This document shows positions 6,844-14,288 of a stretch of 34,575 bases of DNA, in pieces; position 1 is the first letter of the stretch; each line of letters begins with the position of its first letter. The position numbers and the translations under genes were made by a program. Below the pieces are notes generated by a model. That model saw nothing but the letters and a program-made list of their open reading frames with translations. It was not told the origin of the DNA and did no database searches. Origin of the DNA: CAZTAR01 sp043813895 (GTDB taxonomy: Bacteria; Planctomycetota; Phycisphaerae; UBA1845; UTPLA1); the NCBI GenBank assembly GCA_043813895.1, contig JBDRKQ010000202.1, forward strand, positions 1 to 34,575. The letters are read 5' to 3'.

Positions 6844-6954
6844 ATGGCAGCAATGGATTTCGTACTTGGCGCTCTGATTGGTCTGATCGACCTCAACCCG
6901 CTCCTGGACCTCGTCTTCGTTCCGCTCAGCTGGCTGCTCCTCTGGTGGCACTAG
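6844..6954 (+). CDS. 36-residue hydrophobic small protein, copy 2 (identical product)
   Basis: Same amino acid sequence as the gene at 6655, from a DNA sequence that differs silently in 13 codons. The ribosome binding site is stronger here (AGGAAGGA, about 9 bases before ATG), so the two copies may be expressed at different levels or times. The 78 bases between them show no separate promoter I would trust, so cotranscription from 6448 is likely. Codons of copy 2 are richer in C at third positions (TTC, GAC, CTC, AGC), closer to the usage of neighbouring genes than copy 1. Confidence 0.78.
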   Translation: MAAMDFVLGALIGLIDLNPLLDLVFVPLSWLLLWWH

Positions 6955-7091
6955 AAGCGAATCGATAGACGGAGGGCTCAGATCGCGGCCGCCACGCGGC
7001 TGGATCGGGCTCTTAGACAGGGCCGAGATCGGCGGCGCTACCGGGTCTCCGGGGCGTCGTCAGGGGATGCGTGGTCTCGGCCGTCGATGCG

Positions 7092-7135
7092 GCAGTTCTG
7101 AATCGGTGGCCGAACTCGGCCGTGTCAGAATCTGC
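7092..7135 (+). other. Strong two-tier hairpin downstream of the small peptide genes
   Basis: GCAGTTCTGA pairs with TCAGAATCTGC (10 pairs, one bulged T), with an inner stem GGCCG-AACT-CGGCC. No T-run follows, so it is not a classic terminator. It may be a 3' UTR structure of the peptide transcript or part of a small RNA. Not a family I recognise. Confidence 0.45.
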
Positions 7136-7213
7136 TGTATAGCATCCCGAGTCTGAATTGAAGGACGTGGGGAACGCCGAATAGGCGTGACTTTCTGCGT
7201 CTGCTAGCAGATG

Positions 7214-7250
7214 CAGGACCTGGGTGTTCAAGGACGCTCAGGTCCTGTTT
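7214..7250. terminator. Possible terminator-like inverted repeat before accD
   Basis: CAGGACCTG at 7214-7222 and CAGGTCCTG at 7239-7247 form a perfect 9-base stem with a 16-base loop, followed by TTT. A short palindrome, TCTGCTAGCAGA, lies just upstream at 7200-7211. The weak T-tract makes termination uncertain. Confidence 0.35.
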
Positions 7251-7432
7251 GCATTGGTGTCGGGCGCGCGCAAAGAGACGGGCTTGGTGACGCATCTGGT
7301 GTGCGTCGTGCAACGGGCATTCCTGCCGGTTCGCCGCTATACTGGGGCACGTCGTTCGAGATTCGACGGAAAAAACGAGGCCGGGACTACTCCGGTCTCT
7401 CCGCCGGGCATCATGGGAGGTTCAACACACGG

Positions 7433-8233
7433 ATGGCGAAGGTCGAGGTTCCCGAAGGCTTGTGGATGCGCTGCGAAGGATGCGCGAAGATGATCTTCAA
7501 GAAGATCCTCGAAGAGCGTCTTCGGGTCTGTCCCGAGTGCAATCTCCACTATCGCGTTGACGCCAGAACACGAATCCGCCAAGTCACTGACATCGAATCA
7601 TTCGAGGAGTTCAGCAGCGACTTGGTCTCGACCGATCCGCTGAACTGGCGGGACCGGTCCACCTACCGGGCACGTCTGGCAACCGCCGAGCGCAAGACAG
7701 GCCTGAATGACGCCGTCCTGACCGGGCGGGCCTACATCAAAGGGCGGGCCGTGATTCTCGCAGTCATGGACCCGTTCTTCGTGATGGGTTCGATGGGATC
7801 CGTTGTGGGCGAGAAGATCACGAGTGCGATCGAGCGTGCGACGGAGCTCTCGCTGCCCCTGGTGATCTTCACGTGTTCCGGCGGGGCGAGAATGCAGGAA
7901 GGCCTGGTGAGCTTGGTGCAAATGGCGAAGACGTCCGCGGCGCTCGCCAGGCACGACGATGCCGGCGGTCTGTATATCGCCGTAATGGTGGACCCGACCA
8001 CGGCCGGCGTCGCGGCGAGTTTCGCTTCTCTGGGCGACGTGACGCTTGCCGAGCCGCGCGCGATGATCGGTTTTGCCGGCCCGCGAGTCATCTGGAACAC
8101 CGTCAAGGCCGAGTTGCCGGAGGGCTTTCAGACGGCCGAGTTCATGGTTGAACACGGTTATGTAGACCGCATCGTCGAGCGGACGAACTTACGAAGCGAA
8201 ATCGCTAGGATCATCGACTACTGCGGCAAATAG
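7433..8233 (+). CDS. accD: Acetyl-CoA carboxylase carboxyltransferase subunit beta
   Basis: 266 residues. The beta subunit of the carboxyltransferase transfers CO2 from carboxybiotin to acetyl-CoA, the first committed step of fatty acid synthesis. The N-terminal zinc ribbon is intact (Cys14, Cys17, Cys33, Cys36 in CEGC and CPEC), followed by the crotonase-like carboxyltransferase core with FVMGSMGSVVGEKI, FTCSGGARMQEGLVSLVQMA, DPTTAGVAASFASLGDV and IGFAGPRVIWNT. It is close to the usual length of about 280 with a shortened C-terminus. GGAGG lies 11 bases before the chosen ATG. The alpha subunit gene is not in the window. Confidence 0.95.
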   Translation: MAKVEVPEGLWMRCEGCAKMIFKKILEERLRVCPECNLHYRVDARTRIRQVTDIESFEEFSSDLVSTDPLNWRDRSTYRARLATAERKTGLNDAVLTGRAYIKGRAVILAVMDPFFVMGSMGSVVGEKITSAIERATELSLPLVIFTCSGGARMQEGLVSLVQMAKTSAALARHDDAGGLYIAVMVDPTTAGVAASFASLGDVTLAEPRAMIGFAGPRVIWNTVKAELPEGFQTAEFMVEHGYVDRIVERTNLRSEIARIIDYCGK

Positions 8234-8352
8234 GCCGTAGGTGTTCCTCTTCCTCGCAGGATAGGCAGCCCAGTCAGGGCCGAGCCACCCGGCCTTCTGG
8301 GTCGTCGGGGAGCACCGCGAGTTGCTGATCATCCGACATCGGGTCCACATCC

Positions 8353-9324
8353 ATGCTACTAAGCGTCCTGTTAGTCTTGGCCGGGGCGGGCCTGCTCCTC
8401 GTCGGCGGCGAGTTGCTGGTGCGGGGCGCGGCGTCTCTGGCCCGGTCACTCGGCATCTCCGCAATGGTCGTCGGCCTGACCGTCGTAGCGCTCGGTACGT
8501 CCGCGCCCGAGTTTGTCGTCAGCGTTCTGGCGGCCATTCGAGGGAACGCGGCGATCTGTGCCGGCAACATCGTCGGAAGCAATATTCTCAACATCCTCCT
8601 GGTGCTCGGCGCGACGGCGCTGATTTGCCCGTTACGGGCAAGCGCAAGCTTCGTGCGCCGGGAAGTGCCGGTGATGGCTGTCGTTTCGCTGCTCGTCTGG
8701 TACTTCGCAGGCAACGGGACGCTATCGCCTATTGAAGCCGCCGTACTACTCGCGCTGCTGGCAGCGTACACCGTTTACATCGTGTGGATCGCCCGCCGGG
8801 AACGCGCGAGCGTACATCGCGAGTTCGATGCCGAGCAGACATGCGTCAGGCGCTCCCTTCTCGGTGACACGGTCATGGTCGTTGCGGGCCTCGGCATCCT
8901 GGCAGGCGGTTCGGAAGTGTTCCTGCGTGGCGCCGTGGACGTCGCCGAGAGGCTCGGCATGAGCGAGACGTTGATCGGCCTGACGCTTGTGGCGTTGGGC
9001 ACGAGTCTGCCCGAGCTGGCGGCATCTCTGATCGCGGCCTACCGCAAGCATCCCGATATCTGCCTGGGCAACCTCGTGGGAAGCTGCATCTACAACCTCC
9101 TCTGGATCGGCGGAACGGCAGGACTTGTGGGAATGACGGGCGAAGCGCGCGGGCTACCCTTCGATGCGGGAATGCGCTCGCTCCATCTTCCCGTAATGGT
9201 GTTCTCGGCCGTTATGCTGTGGCCGATTATCGTAACCGGTCGTCGTGTCTCGCGCCGTGAAGGAGCATTCCTCCTGCTCGTGTACGTTGCCTACACGGTT
9301 TGGATCATCTGGAACCGGGCGTAG
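8353..9324 (+). CDS. Na+/Ca2+ antiporter family membrane protein (CaCA superfamily, YrbG-like)
   Basis: 323 residues, about ten hydrophobic segments arranged as two inverted halves. Each half carries the alpha repeat: VVALGTSAPEFVVSVLAAI with GNIVGSNILN (residues about 45-80), and LVALGTSLPELAASLIAAY with GNLVGSCIYN in the second half. The two GTS-x-PE acidic residues bind the exchanged cation, so this should export Ca2+ against Na+ or H+. In the second half Asn of GSN is Cys (GSC), a small departure. The length matches bacterial members. It follows accD by 119 bases and may share no function with it. Confidence 0.92.
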   Translation: MLLSVLLVLAGAGLLLVGGELLVRGAASLARSLGISAMVVGLTVVALGTSAPEFVVSVLAAIRGNAAICAGNIVGSNILNILLVLGATALICPLRASASFVRREVPVMAVVSLLVWYFAGNGTLSPIEAAVLLALLAAYTVYIVWIARRERASVHREFDAEQTCVRRSLLGDTVMVVAGLGILAGGSEVFLRGAVDVAERLGMSETLIGLTLVALGTSLPELAASLIAAYRKHPDICLGNLVGSCIYNLLWIGGTAGLVGMTGEARGLPFDAGMRSLHLPVMVFSAVMLWPIIVTGRRVSRREGAFLLLVYVAYTVWIIWNRA

Positions 9325-9585
9325 GCGATCGGTCCACCGGGGTCCTGGCCGTGACGCACTCACGGCATGTGATCCTCCGAATGACCGAGGTGGCGGTGCC
9401 GGGCGAGTTGCTTGCGGCGATCCTGGATCGCATCCATCGCTTCGGTGCGCCGCTGCCGTTGGTGCGGCGTGGCTGATGCCGCGCGGAAGATGCCTGGGTT
9501 CGCCGTTTTTGGGGCATCAGGGGCAGGATGGGCCCTATGGAGCGGGCAAATGGGCGCGTTTCACGGTAGCAGAAGCCGTTCTCGT
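9325..9585. other. Gap without a supported gene
   Basis: About 260 bases. A short plus-strand frame ends at 9476 (a GTG start near 9351, product ending IHRFGAPLPLVRRG), but it lacks a ribosome binding site and family resemblance. Otherwise nothing until the promoter of the SGNH hydrolase gene. Confidence 0.35.
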
Positions 9586-9614
9586 TTGAATCTGGCGGTT
9601 CGATCGCGTATAAT
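9586..9614 (+). promoter_or_regulatory. Consensus sigma-70 promoter for the SGNH hydrolase gene
   Basis: TTGAAT at 9586-9591, a 17-base spacer and a perfect TATAAT at 9609-9614, 49 bases before the start codon. This is the clearest vegetative promoter in the window and probably drives the SGNH/carbamoyltransferase/SxtJ/SxtK-like run. Confidence 0.7.
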
Positions 9615-9662
9615 TGCGACATCATAATCTGCCACCTTGGAAAGCCCGGAGGAGTTGTCGGC

Positions 9663-10838
9663 ATGACCAAGGTTACAAGAAAGCGGCTGCTGTTGCTCGT
9701 GCTGAGCCTCGTCTGCGCTGTGGCCGTTAGCGAATCGGCGCTTGCCCTTTTTCTTCCTCAAAAGACCATAAATCAAGTGTGGATGACCGCGCCGGCGATG
9801 TTTCGTTCGAGCGATATCCTGCCCTACGAGCTAAAGCCGAATTACCGTGGCAGATACGTTAAGCCTGAGTTTGTAACTCCTGTTGAGATTAACTCCCAAG
9901 GTTACCGAGGTGAAGAGTTCGACGTTGCAAAGTCGGGGAGGTTCAGGATTCTGGCCATAGGTGATTCGTTCACCTTCGGGTATACCGGCCCAGCCGCGGA
10001 GTCATATCCAAGCCTGCTGCAACAAAACTTGGGCAACGCACTCGATGACGACAGTATCGAAGTCATTAATGCGGGCTTCGCGGCAGGCTACTTTCCAGAC
10101 ACCTATTACCTCTATTTGAAGGAGCGTGGTCTCAAGCTTGCCCCGGACTTAATCCTGATCGGATTCTTCATCGGGAATGACATTGATTGGGGAGAGAAGG
10201 GTGCTTCAACTAAGTGGGTCAGGATAGACGACAAGGGGCTCCCGCTGCAGATCGAATCTGAAATCGCCCACGTCGAGAATGGGTGTTGGGTGGCTAGGAC
10301 GAGGGCCCCTCGATACAGGATTCCATTTGTCAGGAATTCGCACGTTGCTCAAGCATGCGTAGCCGGGGTCAAGTTCTTCTTCAGGCCCAGGCTGTCATCG
10401 TACTTCAACCTCTACATATACCGCAAGAACTATTTGGACCGCACGAACAAAGCCGTGCAACTAGTTCAAAGCATGTTTGTGGCCATGTCCGATCTCGCAA
10501 AAACCAGGCAGATTCCTTTGGTTGTGGTGATGATCCCGACAAGAGAGCAAGTCTATCCATCTGAGTATCCTTTCGACGAGTACCCCTGTGAGGAGGGTTA
10601 TGATCTTGAGAAGCCACAGACCATCTTCGCACGGTTCTTTGACGAACAGGGGATAGCATACCTGGATTTGCTGCCGCGATTGAGAGAAGAACCGGCCGAT
10701 CAATCACTTTACTATGAGAAGGACATGCATTGGAATCGGAAAGGGAATGAGGTGGCGAGCAAAGCAATCGCAGAGCATTTGTTGAAAAGCCGTCTCATCG
10801 AAGTGGGCACGCAGGCCGGAAAGAGTCGGGAGAAGTGA
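9663..10838 (+). CDS. Membrane-anchored or exported SGNH/GDSL-type hydrolase
   Basis: 391 residues with an N-terminal hydrophobic anchor or signal (LLLLVLSLVCAVAVSESALA). The SGNH fold is shown by block I AIGDSFTFGY (Ser102), Asn172 in FFIGNDID (block III) and DMHWNRKGN (block V Asp and His) near residue 350. Family members deacetylate or transfer acyl groups on surface glycans, acting outside the cytoplasm. GGAGGAG precedes the ATG. The gene is visibly less GC-rich than its neighbours (many AAG/GAT/ATT codons), which suggests later arrival. It sits 72 bases upstream of the carbamoyltransferase gene, so a joint role in modifying an exported product is plausible but unproven. Confidence 0.82.
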   Translation: MTKVTRKRLLLLVLSLVCAVAVSESALALFLPQKTINQVWMTAPAMFRSSDILPYELKPNYRGRYVKPEFVTPVEINSQGYRGEEFDVAKSGRFRILAIGDSFTFGYTGPAAESYPSLLQQNLGNALDDDSIEVINAGFAAGYFPDTYYLYLKERGLKLAPDLILIGFFIGNDIDWGEKGASTKWVRIDDKGLPLQIESEIAHVENGCWVARTRAPRYRIPFVRNSHVAQACVAGVKFFFRPRLSSYFNLYIYRKNYLDRTNKAVQLVQSMFVAMSDLAKTRQIPLVVVMIPTREQVYPSEYPFDEYPCEEGYDLEKPQTIFARFFDEQGIAYLDLLPRLREEPADQSLYYEKDMHWNRKGNEVASKAIAEHLLKSRLIEVGTQAGKSREK

Positions 10839-10910
10839 TCATCTACTAATCAAGCCTCGTTCCCGACGATAGAGCATTGCAGGGTGAACAGGCTGACTTC
10901 GGAACGGACG

Positions 10911-12740
10911 ATGGACATACTCGGGATCTCCGCATTCTATCACGACAGCGCCGCGGCGCTCGTACAGGACGGCCGCATCGTCGCAGCGGCTCAGGAGGAG
11001 CGATTCACCCGCAAGAAGCACGACTACCGCTTTCCACAGAATGCCATCGACTACTGCCTCGAAGCCGGCGGGATCACGCCGGACCAGCTCGACTACGTCG
11101 TCTTTTACGACAAACCGCTCCTGAAGTTCGAGCGACTGCTGGAAACGTACTTGGCATATGTGCCGGCCGGGTTCAGGAGCTTCATCCAGGCGATGCCGCT
11201 GTGGATTCGGCAGAAGCTCCATCTGCCGCGCGAGATGGACCGGGGCTTGCATCACAAGTACAAGGGCCGATACGTCTTCGTCGAACACCACGAGTCGCAC
11301 GCGGCCAGCGCGTTCTTCCCGTCGCCATTCGAGGAAGCGGCCATCCTGACGCTCGACGGCGTCGGCGAGTGGGCGACGGCGAGCCACGGCGTGGGGCGCG
11401 GCAACAAGATCGACGTGACGCACGAGCTGCACTTTCCGCACTCGCTCGGCCTGCTCTATACAGCGTTCACCTACTACTGCGGATTCAAGGTCAATTCCGG
11501 CGAGTACAAGCTGATGGGCCTGGCGCCGTACGGCGAACCGACTTACGAGGATGTGATCCGCAAGAAGATTCTCGACATCAAGCCGGACGGCTCAATGCGG
11601 CTGGACATGTCCTACTTCAACTACTGCCAGGGGCTGACGATGACGAGTGGGAAGTTCCACGCGTTGTTCGGGGCCCCTCCGCGCAAGCCCGAAACACCGC
11701 TCACGCAGCGAGAGATGGACATCGCCGCTTCGATCCAGGTGGTGACCGAAGACGTGATGCTCCGCATGGCCCGCGACATCCAGGAAGAAACCGGCATGAA
11801 GAACCTGTGCCTGGCCGGGGGCGTGGCTTTGAACTGTGTCGGCAACGGCCGGATTCTCCGAGAGGGGCCGTTCGAGAACATCTGGATCCAGCCCGCAGCA
11901 GGCGACGCGGGCGGTGCGCTCGGCGCGGCGCTGTTCGTCTGGCATCAATTGTTGAACAAACCGCGCAAGGCCGAGGCAGGTGATTCGCAGAGCGGTTCTC
12001 TGCTGGGGCCGAGTTTCGACGACGCGGAGATTCGAGCGCACTTCGACAGGGTAGGTGCGAAGTACCATTACTTCGACGACGAGGCGGCGCTGATCGACCG
12101 TATCGCCGATGCGATCGAGGGAGAGAAGGTCGTCGGGCATATGGCCGGCCGGATGGAGTTCGGCCCGCGGGCGCTGGGTTCGCGGTCGATCATCGGTGAT
12201 GCCCGATCGCAGACCATGCAATCGGTGATGAACCTGAAGATCAAGTTCCGCGAGTCCTTCCGGCCGTTCGCGCCGTGCGTGATGCGCGAGCACGTGGCCG
12301 ATTACTTCGAGATGCGACCGAACGAAGACAGCCCGTACATGCTGCTCGTCGCGCCCGTCCGCGAGGAGAAGCGCACGCCCGTGGACGGCCAGCCAAAGAG
12401 CGGCCTGGACAAGCTCAAGCAGATTCGCTCCGTGGTGCCGGCGATCACGCACGTCGACTACTCCGCGCGTGTGCAAACGGTCGATCCCGTGCGACATCCC
12501 CGGATGCATCGTGTGATGTCGCGATTCAGGGATCGCACGGGCTGCCCGGTCATCATCAACACGAGTTTCAACATCCGCGGCGAACCAATCGTGTGTTCGC
12601 CGCAGCACGCGTACCGATGCTTCATGGCGTGCAACATGGATGTCCTGGTGGTGGACAACTTCCTGTTGTACAAAGAGGAGCAGCCCAAGGTGGATCGCGG
12701 CGCGGTTGATGCGTACAAGGCTCAGTTTGGATTGGATTAG
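10911..12740 (+). CDS. NodU/CmcH/SxtI-type carbamoyltransferase
   Basis: 609 residues, the usual length of the family, which transfers a carbamoyl group from carbamoyl phosphate via a carbamoyl-adenylate to a hydroxyl of a sugar or natural product. The N-terminal Kae1-like domain starts LGISAFYHDSAAALVQDGRI, contains the metal-binding HHESHAASAFFPSP (His126-His130) and GGVALNCVGNGRIL, and ends GDAGGALGAALFVWH. The C-terminal domain has GRMEFGPRALGSRSIIGD and INTSFNIRGEPIV. A GTG in frame at 10884 is an alternative start. It is followed at once by SxtJ-like and SxtK-like genes, the combination known from saxitoxin clusters and, without saxitoxin genes, from many other bacteria. The substrate here is unknown. 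Confidence 0.92.
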   Translation: MDILGISAFYHDSAAALVQDGRIVAAAQEERFTRKKHDYRFPQNAIDYCLEAGGITPDQLDYVVFYDKPLLKFERLLETYLAYVPAGFRSFIQAMPLWIRQKLHLPREMDRGLHHKYKGRYVFVEHHESHAASAFFPSPFEEAAILTLDGVGEWATASHGVGRGNKIDVTHELHFPHSLGLLYTAFTYYCGFKVNSGEYKLMGLAPYGEPTYEDVIRKKILDIKPDGSMRLDMSYFNYCQGLTMTSGKFHALFGAPPRKPETPLTQREMDIAASIQVVTEDVMLRMARDIQEETGMKNLCLAGGVALNCVGNGRILREGPFENIWIQPAAGDAGGALGAALFVWHQLLNKPRKAEAGDSQSGSLLGPSFDDAEIRAHFDRVGAKYHYFDDEAALIDRIADAIEGEKVVGHMAGRMEFGPRALGSRSIIGDARSQTMQSVMNLKIKFRESFRPFAPCVMREHVADYFEMRPNEDSPYMLLVAPVREEKRTPVDGQPKSGLDKLKQIRSVVPAITHVDYSARVQTVDPVRHPRMHRVMSRFRDRTGCPVIINTSFNIRGEPIVCSPQHAYRCFMACNMDVLVVDNFLLYKEEQPKVDRGAVDAYKAQFGLD

Positions 12741-12746
12741 TGCCGG

Positions 12747-13190
12747 ATGGCGATGCTGCACGTAGATTGGAATCCCACGCGCCGGATGCTGCGGAACTTC
12801 GGCCTGATCGGCCTCGTCGCGTTCGGGGCGGTCGGCGCCATGGCGTATTGGCGCGTCTTCCTGTTTGGATCGTTGGAGGCGGACACGGGGGCGATTACGG
12901 CCTATGTCCTCTGGGCACTGGGCGCCTACTGCGGGCTGTTCGCCATCGTCGCGCCGGTGGCGGTCAAGCCGATCTACGTGGCGCTCACGGTCGTGAGCTA
13001 CCCCATCGGCCAAGTCGTTTCGTACCTGGTAATGGCGATGATCTACTACCTGGTCTTCACGCCGATCGGCATTGTGTTCAAGCTGGTTGGACGCGACTCC
13101 ATGAACCGCGGATTCGATCCGTCGGCCGCGACGTATTGGGTCCGGCGTCGTCCACCGGACAGCGCGAAACGTTACTTTCGCCAGTTCTAG
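12747..13190 (+). CDS. SxtJ-like membrane protein
   Basis: 147 residues with about three hydrophobic segments (NFGLIGLVAFGAVGAMAYW, VLWALGAYCGLFAIVAPVAV, and VVSYLVMAMIYYLVFTPIGI) and a C-terminal cytoplasmic tail VGRDSMNRGFDPSAATYWV. The FKLVGRDxxxR...YW tail and the position, 6 bases after the carbamoyltransferase stop, match proteins called SxtJ in saxitoxin clusters. The function of this family is not established; close coupling suggests it serves the carbamoyltransferase, for example by holding it at the membrane. The ATG at 12753 is an alternative start. Confidence 0.8.
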   Translation: MAMLHVDWNPTRRMLRNFGLIGLVAFGAVGAMAYWRVFLFGSLEADTGAITAYVLWALGAYCGLFAIVAPVAVKPIYVALTVVSYPIGQVVSYLVMAMIYYLVFTPIGIVFKLVGRDSMNRGFDPSAATYWVRRRPPDSAKRYFRQF

Positions 13191-13207
13191 AGCAGAGGTT
13201 TCCTGCC

Positions 13208-13426
13208 ATGAGCGCGGATGACAAAACGCCCGATTCGCAAACGACCGACGAGTTCACAAGTCATGCGGCTGAAGCCCGCGTCAGCCTAGTCGCGGAGTTC
13301 TGGGACTTCCTCAAGCACAACAAGAAGTGGTGGCTCCTACCAATCCTCCTTGTGTTCGTTGCAATGGGCGTTCTGATCGCCCTCAGCGCGACCGGGGCGG
13401 CGCCCTTCATCTATACGCTGTTCTAG
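13208..13426 (+). CDS. DUF5989 / SxtK-like small membrane protein
   Basis: 72 residues. The C-terminal 50 match the DUF5989 pattern: LVAEFWDFLKHNKKWWLLP followed by one membrane span (ILLVFVAMGVLIALSA) and the invariant-looking end APFIYTLF. The first 25 residues are polar and not conserved in the family as I know it. Members stand beside SxtI/SxtJ-type genes, and this one starts 17 bases after SxtJ. The function is unknown. The stop codon is the beginning of a TAGAGCG motif that also occurs at other repeat boundaries in the window. Confidence 0.82.
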   Translation: MSADDKTPDSQTTDEFTSHAAEARVSLVAEFWDFLKHNKKWWLLPILLVFVAMGVLIALSATGAAPFIYTLF

Positions 13427-13680
13427 AGCGATTCGCACGCACGTGTAGCGGCCGGCGTCCCTGTCGGCTGAGGGAGACCGCCGGCATTCGACTTCCGACC
13501 TCTGGTTGATGCCGAGAAAGGATTCTCGGCAGAGCACGGCATTCGACTTCCGACCTCTGGTTGATGCCGAGAATGGATTCTCGGCATAGCACGGAATTCG
13601 ACTCCCGACATGTGGTTTATGCCTATAATGTATTCTCGGCAGAGCACAGCGCCGCGGGATTCAGCCCGCGCGGCGCCCAT
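13427..13680. repeat. Hairpin repeats with core GCCGAGAA...TTCTCGGC
   Basis: Three successive units of about 54 bases start near 13484, 13538 and 13592, each reading GMATTCGACTYCCGAC, then TGGTTGATGCCGAGAA and GGATTCTCGGCAGAGCAC. The first two are nearly identical; the third is diverged (TATAATGTATTCTCGGC). Each contains a hairpin GCCGAGA/TTCTCGGC. A GC-rich palindrome (GCCGCGGGATTCAGCCCGCGCGGC region) follows at 13650-13677. No gene is supported. Confidence 0.8.
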
Positions 13681-13776
13681 ATCGCTGGGCCGAGAATCCC
13701 TTCTATCGCTGGGCCGAGAATCCCTTCTATCGCTGGGCCGAGAATCCCTTCTATCGCTGGGCCGAGAATCCCTTCT
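13681..13776. repeat. Four perfect tandem copies of a 24-base repeat
   Basis: The unit ATCGCTGGGCCGAGAATCCC+TTCT occurs at 13681, 13705, 13729 and 13753 with no mismatch. It contains the half-site GCCGAGAATCC, the reverse complement of the GGATTCTCGGC found in the flanking hairpins. As 24 is a multiple of three it is open in several frames, but no start, ribosome binding site or domain supports translation. Confidence 0.9.
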
Positions 13777-13820
13777 CGGCCCTCTGGTCGATGCCGAGAG
13801 AGGATTCTCGGCAGAGCGCA
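13777..13820. repeat. Final hairpin unit of the TTCTCGGC repeat block
   Basis: The sequence CCTCTGGTCGATGCCGAGAG, then AGGATTCTCGGCAGAGCG, is a further copy of the unit seen at 13484-13645, so the tandem 24-mers are inserted within, or expanded from, a series of these hairpins. Confidence 0.75.
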
Positions 13821-13856
13821 TAGTGCCGTTTCTACCACATGGGCTCCACGCCGTGC

Positions 13857-13938
13857 GTAGCGTCGGCCCCCCGTGGCCGACGTAAACGAGTCGCGGACCG
13901 TTCTACATTATACGTCGGCCACAGGGGGCCGACGCTAC
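13857..13938. repeat. Long inverted repeat of GTCGGCC-type palindromes
   Basis: Two 28-base arms (13857-13884 and 13911-13938) are reverse complements at 27 of 28 positions around a 26-base centre. Each arm is itself near-palindromic (GTCGGCC...GGCCGAC) and is bounded by GTAGC/GCTAC. Related single palindromes occur at 20969, 21854, 25394 and 26192. Confidence 0.88.
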
Positions 13939-14288
13939 ACTGCGCGGCCGTCCGAAAATGCGAGCGCCCTCGCGCCAGACACAACCGCGCAGACTGAAGT
14001 CCGCGGCTCCTTAGCCGCGCCGTCACCCAGTGTCCGCTGTGCGAACCGCACTTCGCGGGAAACGTCCGCAAACGCATTGGTCCGACCAGCCGACCCTACT
14101 GAACCCCTCGCGGTTCTCGGTCCGGCCATGTTCTGGGACCGAAGACGTTCTCACCCCGGCAAGCTCAAGGGTGTTGGCAAAGACCACGATGTTAGACAGT
14201 GGAAGAGCCTCGGATTGTTCCGGGGTTAACGGCGGGGCATGCGAGTCTCGACCGTGGTGGGGTCTTGAGCACGTGAGGAGTCGCCGGT
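13939..14288. other. Gap without a supported gene upstream of the HPt gene
   Basis: The only structure seen is a short hairpin, TCGGTCC (14117-14123) with GGACCGA (14136-14142). Palindromic CCGCGGCTCCTTAGCCGCG occurs near 14000. The promoter of the HPt gene should be in the second half, but none is clear. Confidence 0.35.

Noticed and set aside
13423..13860. Frames of 60-130 residues on both strands across the repeat block, with peptides such as SLGRESLL repeated
   Set aside because: Openness follows from the 24-base period being a multiple of three; no start signal or family resemblance.
13427..13938. CRISPR array
   Set aside because: The 24-base units abut without spacers, and the longer hairpin units have no unique spacers of constant length; no cas gene is present.
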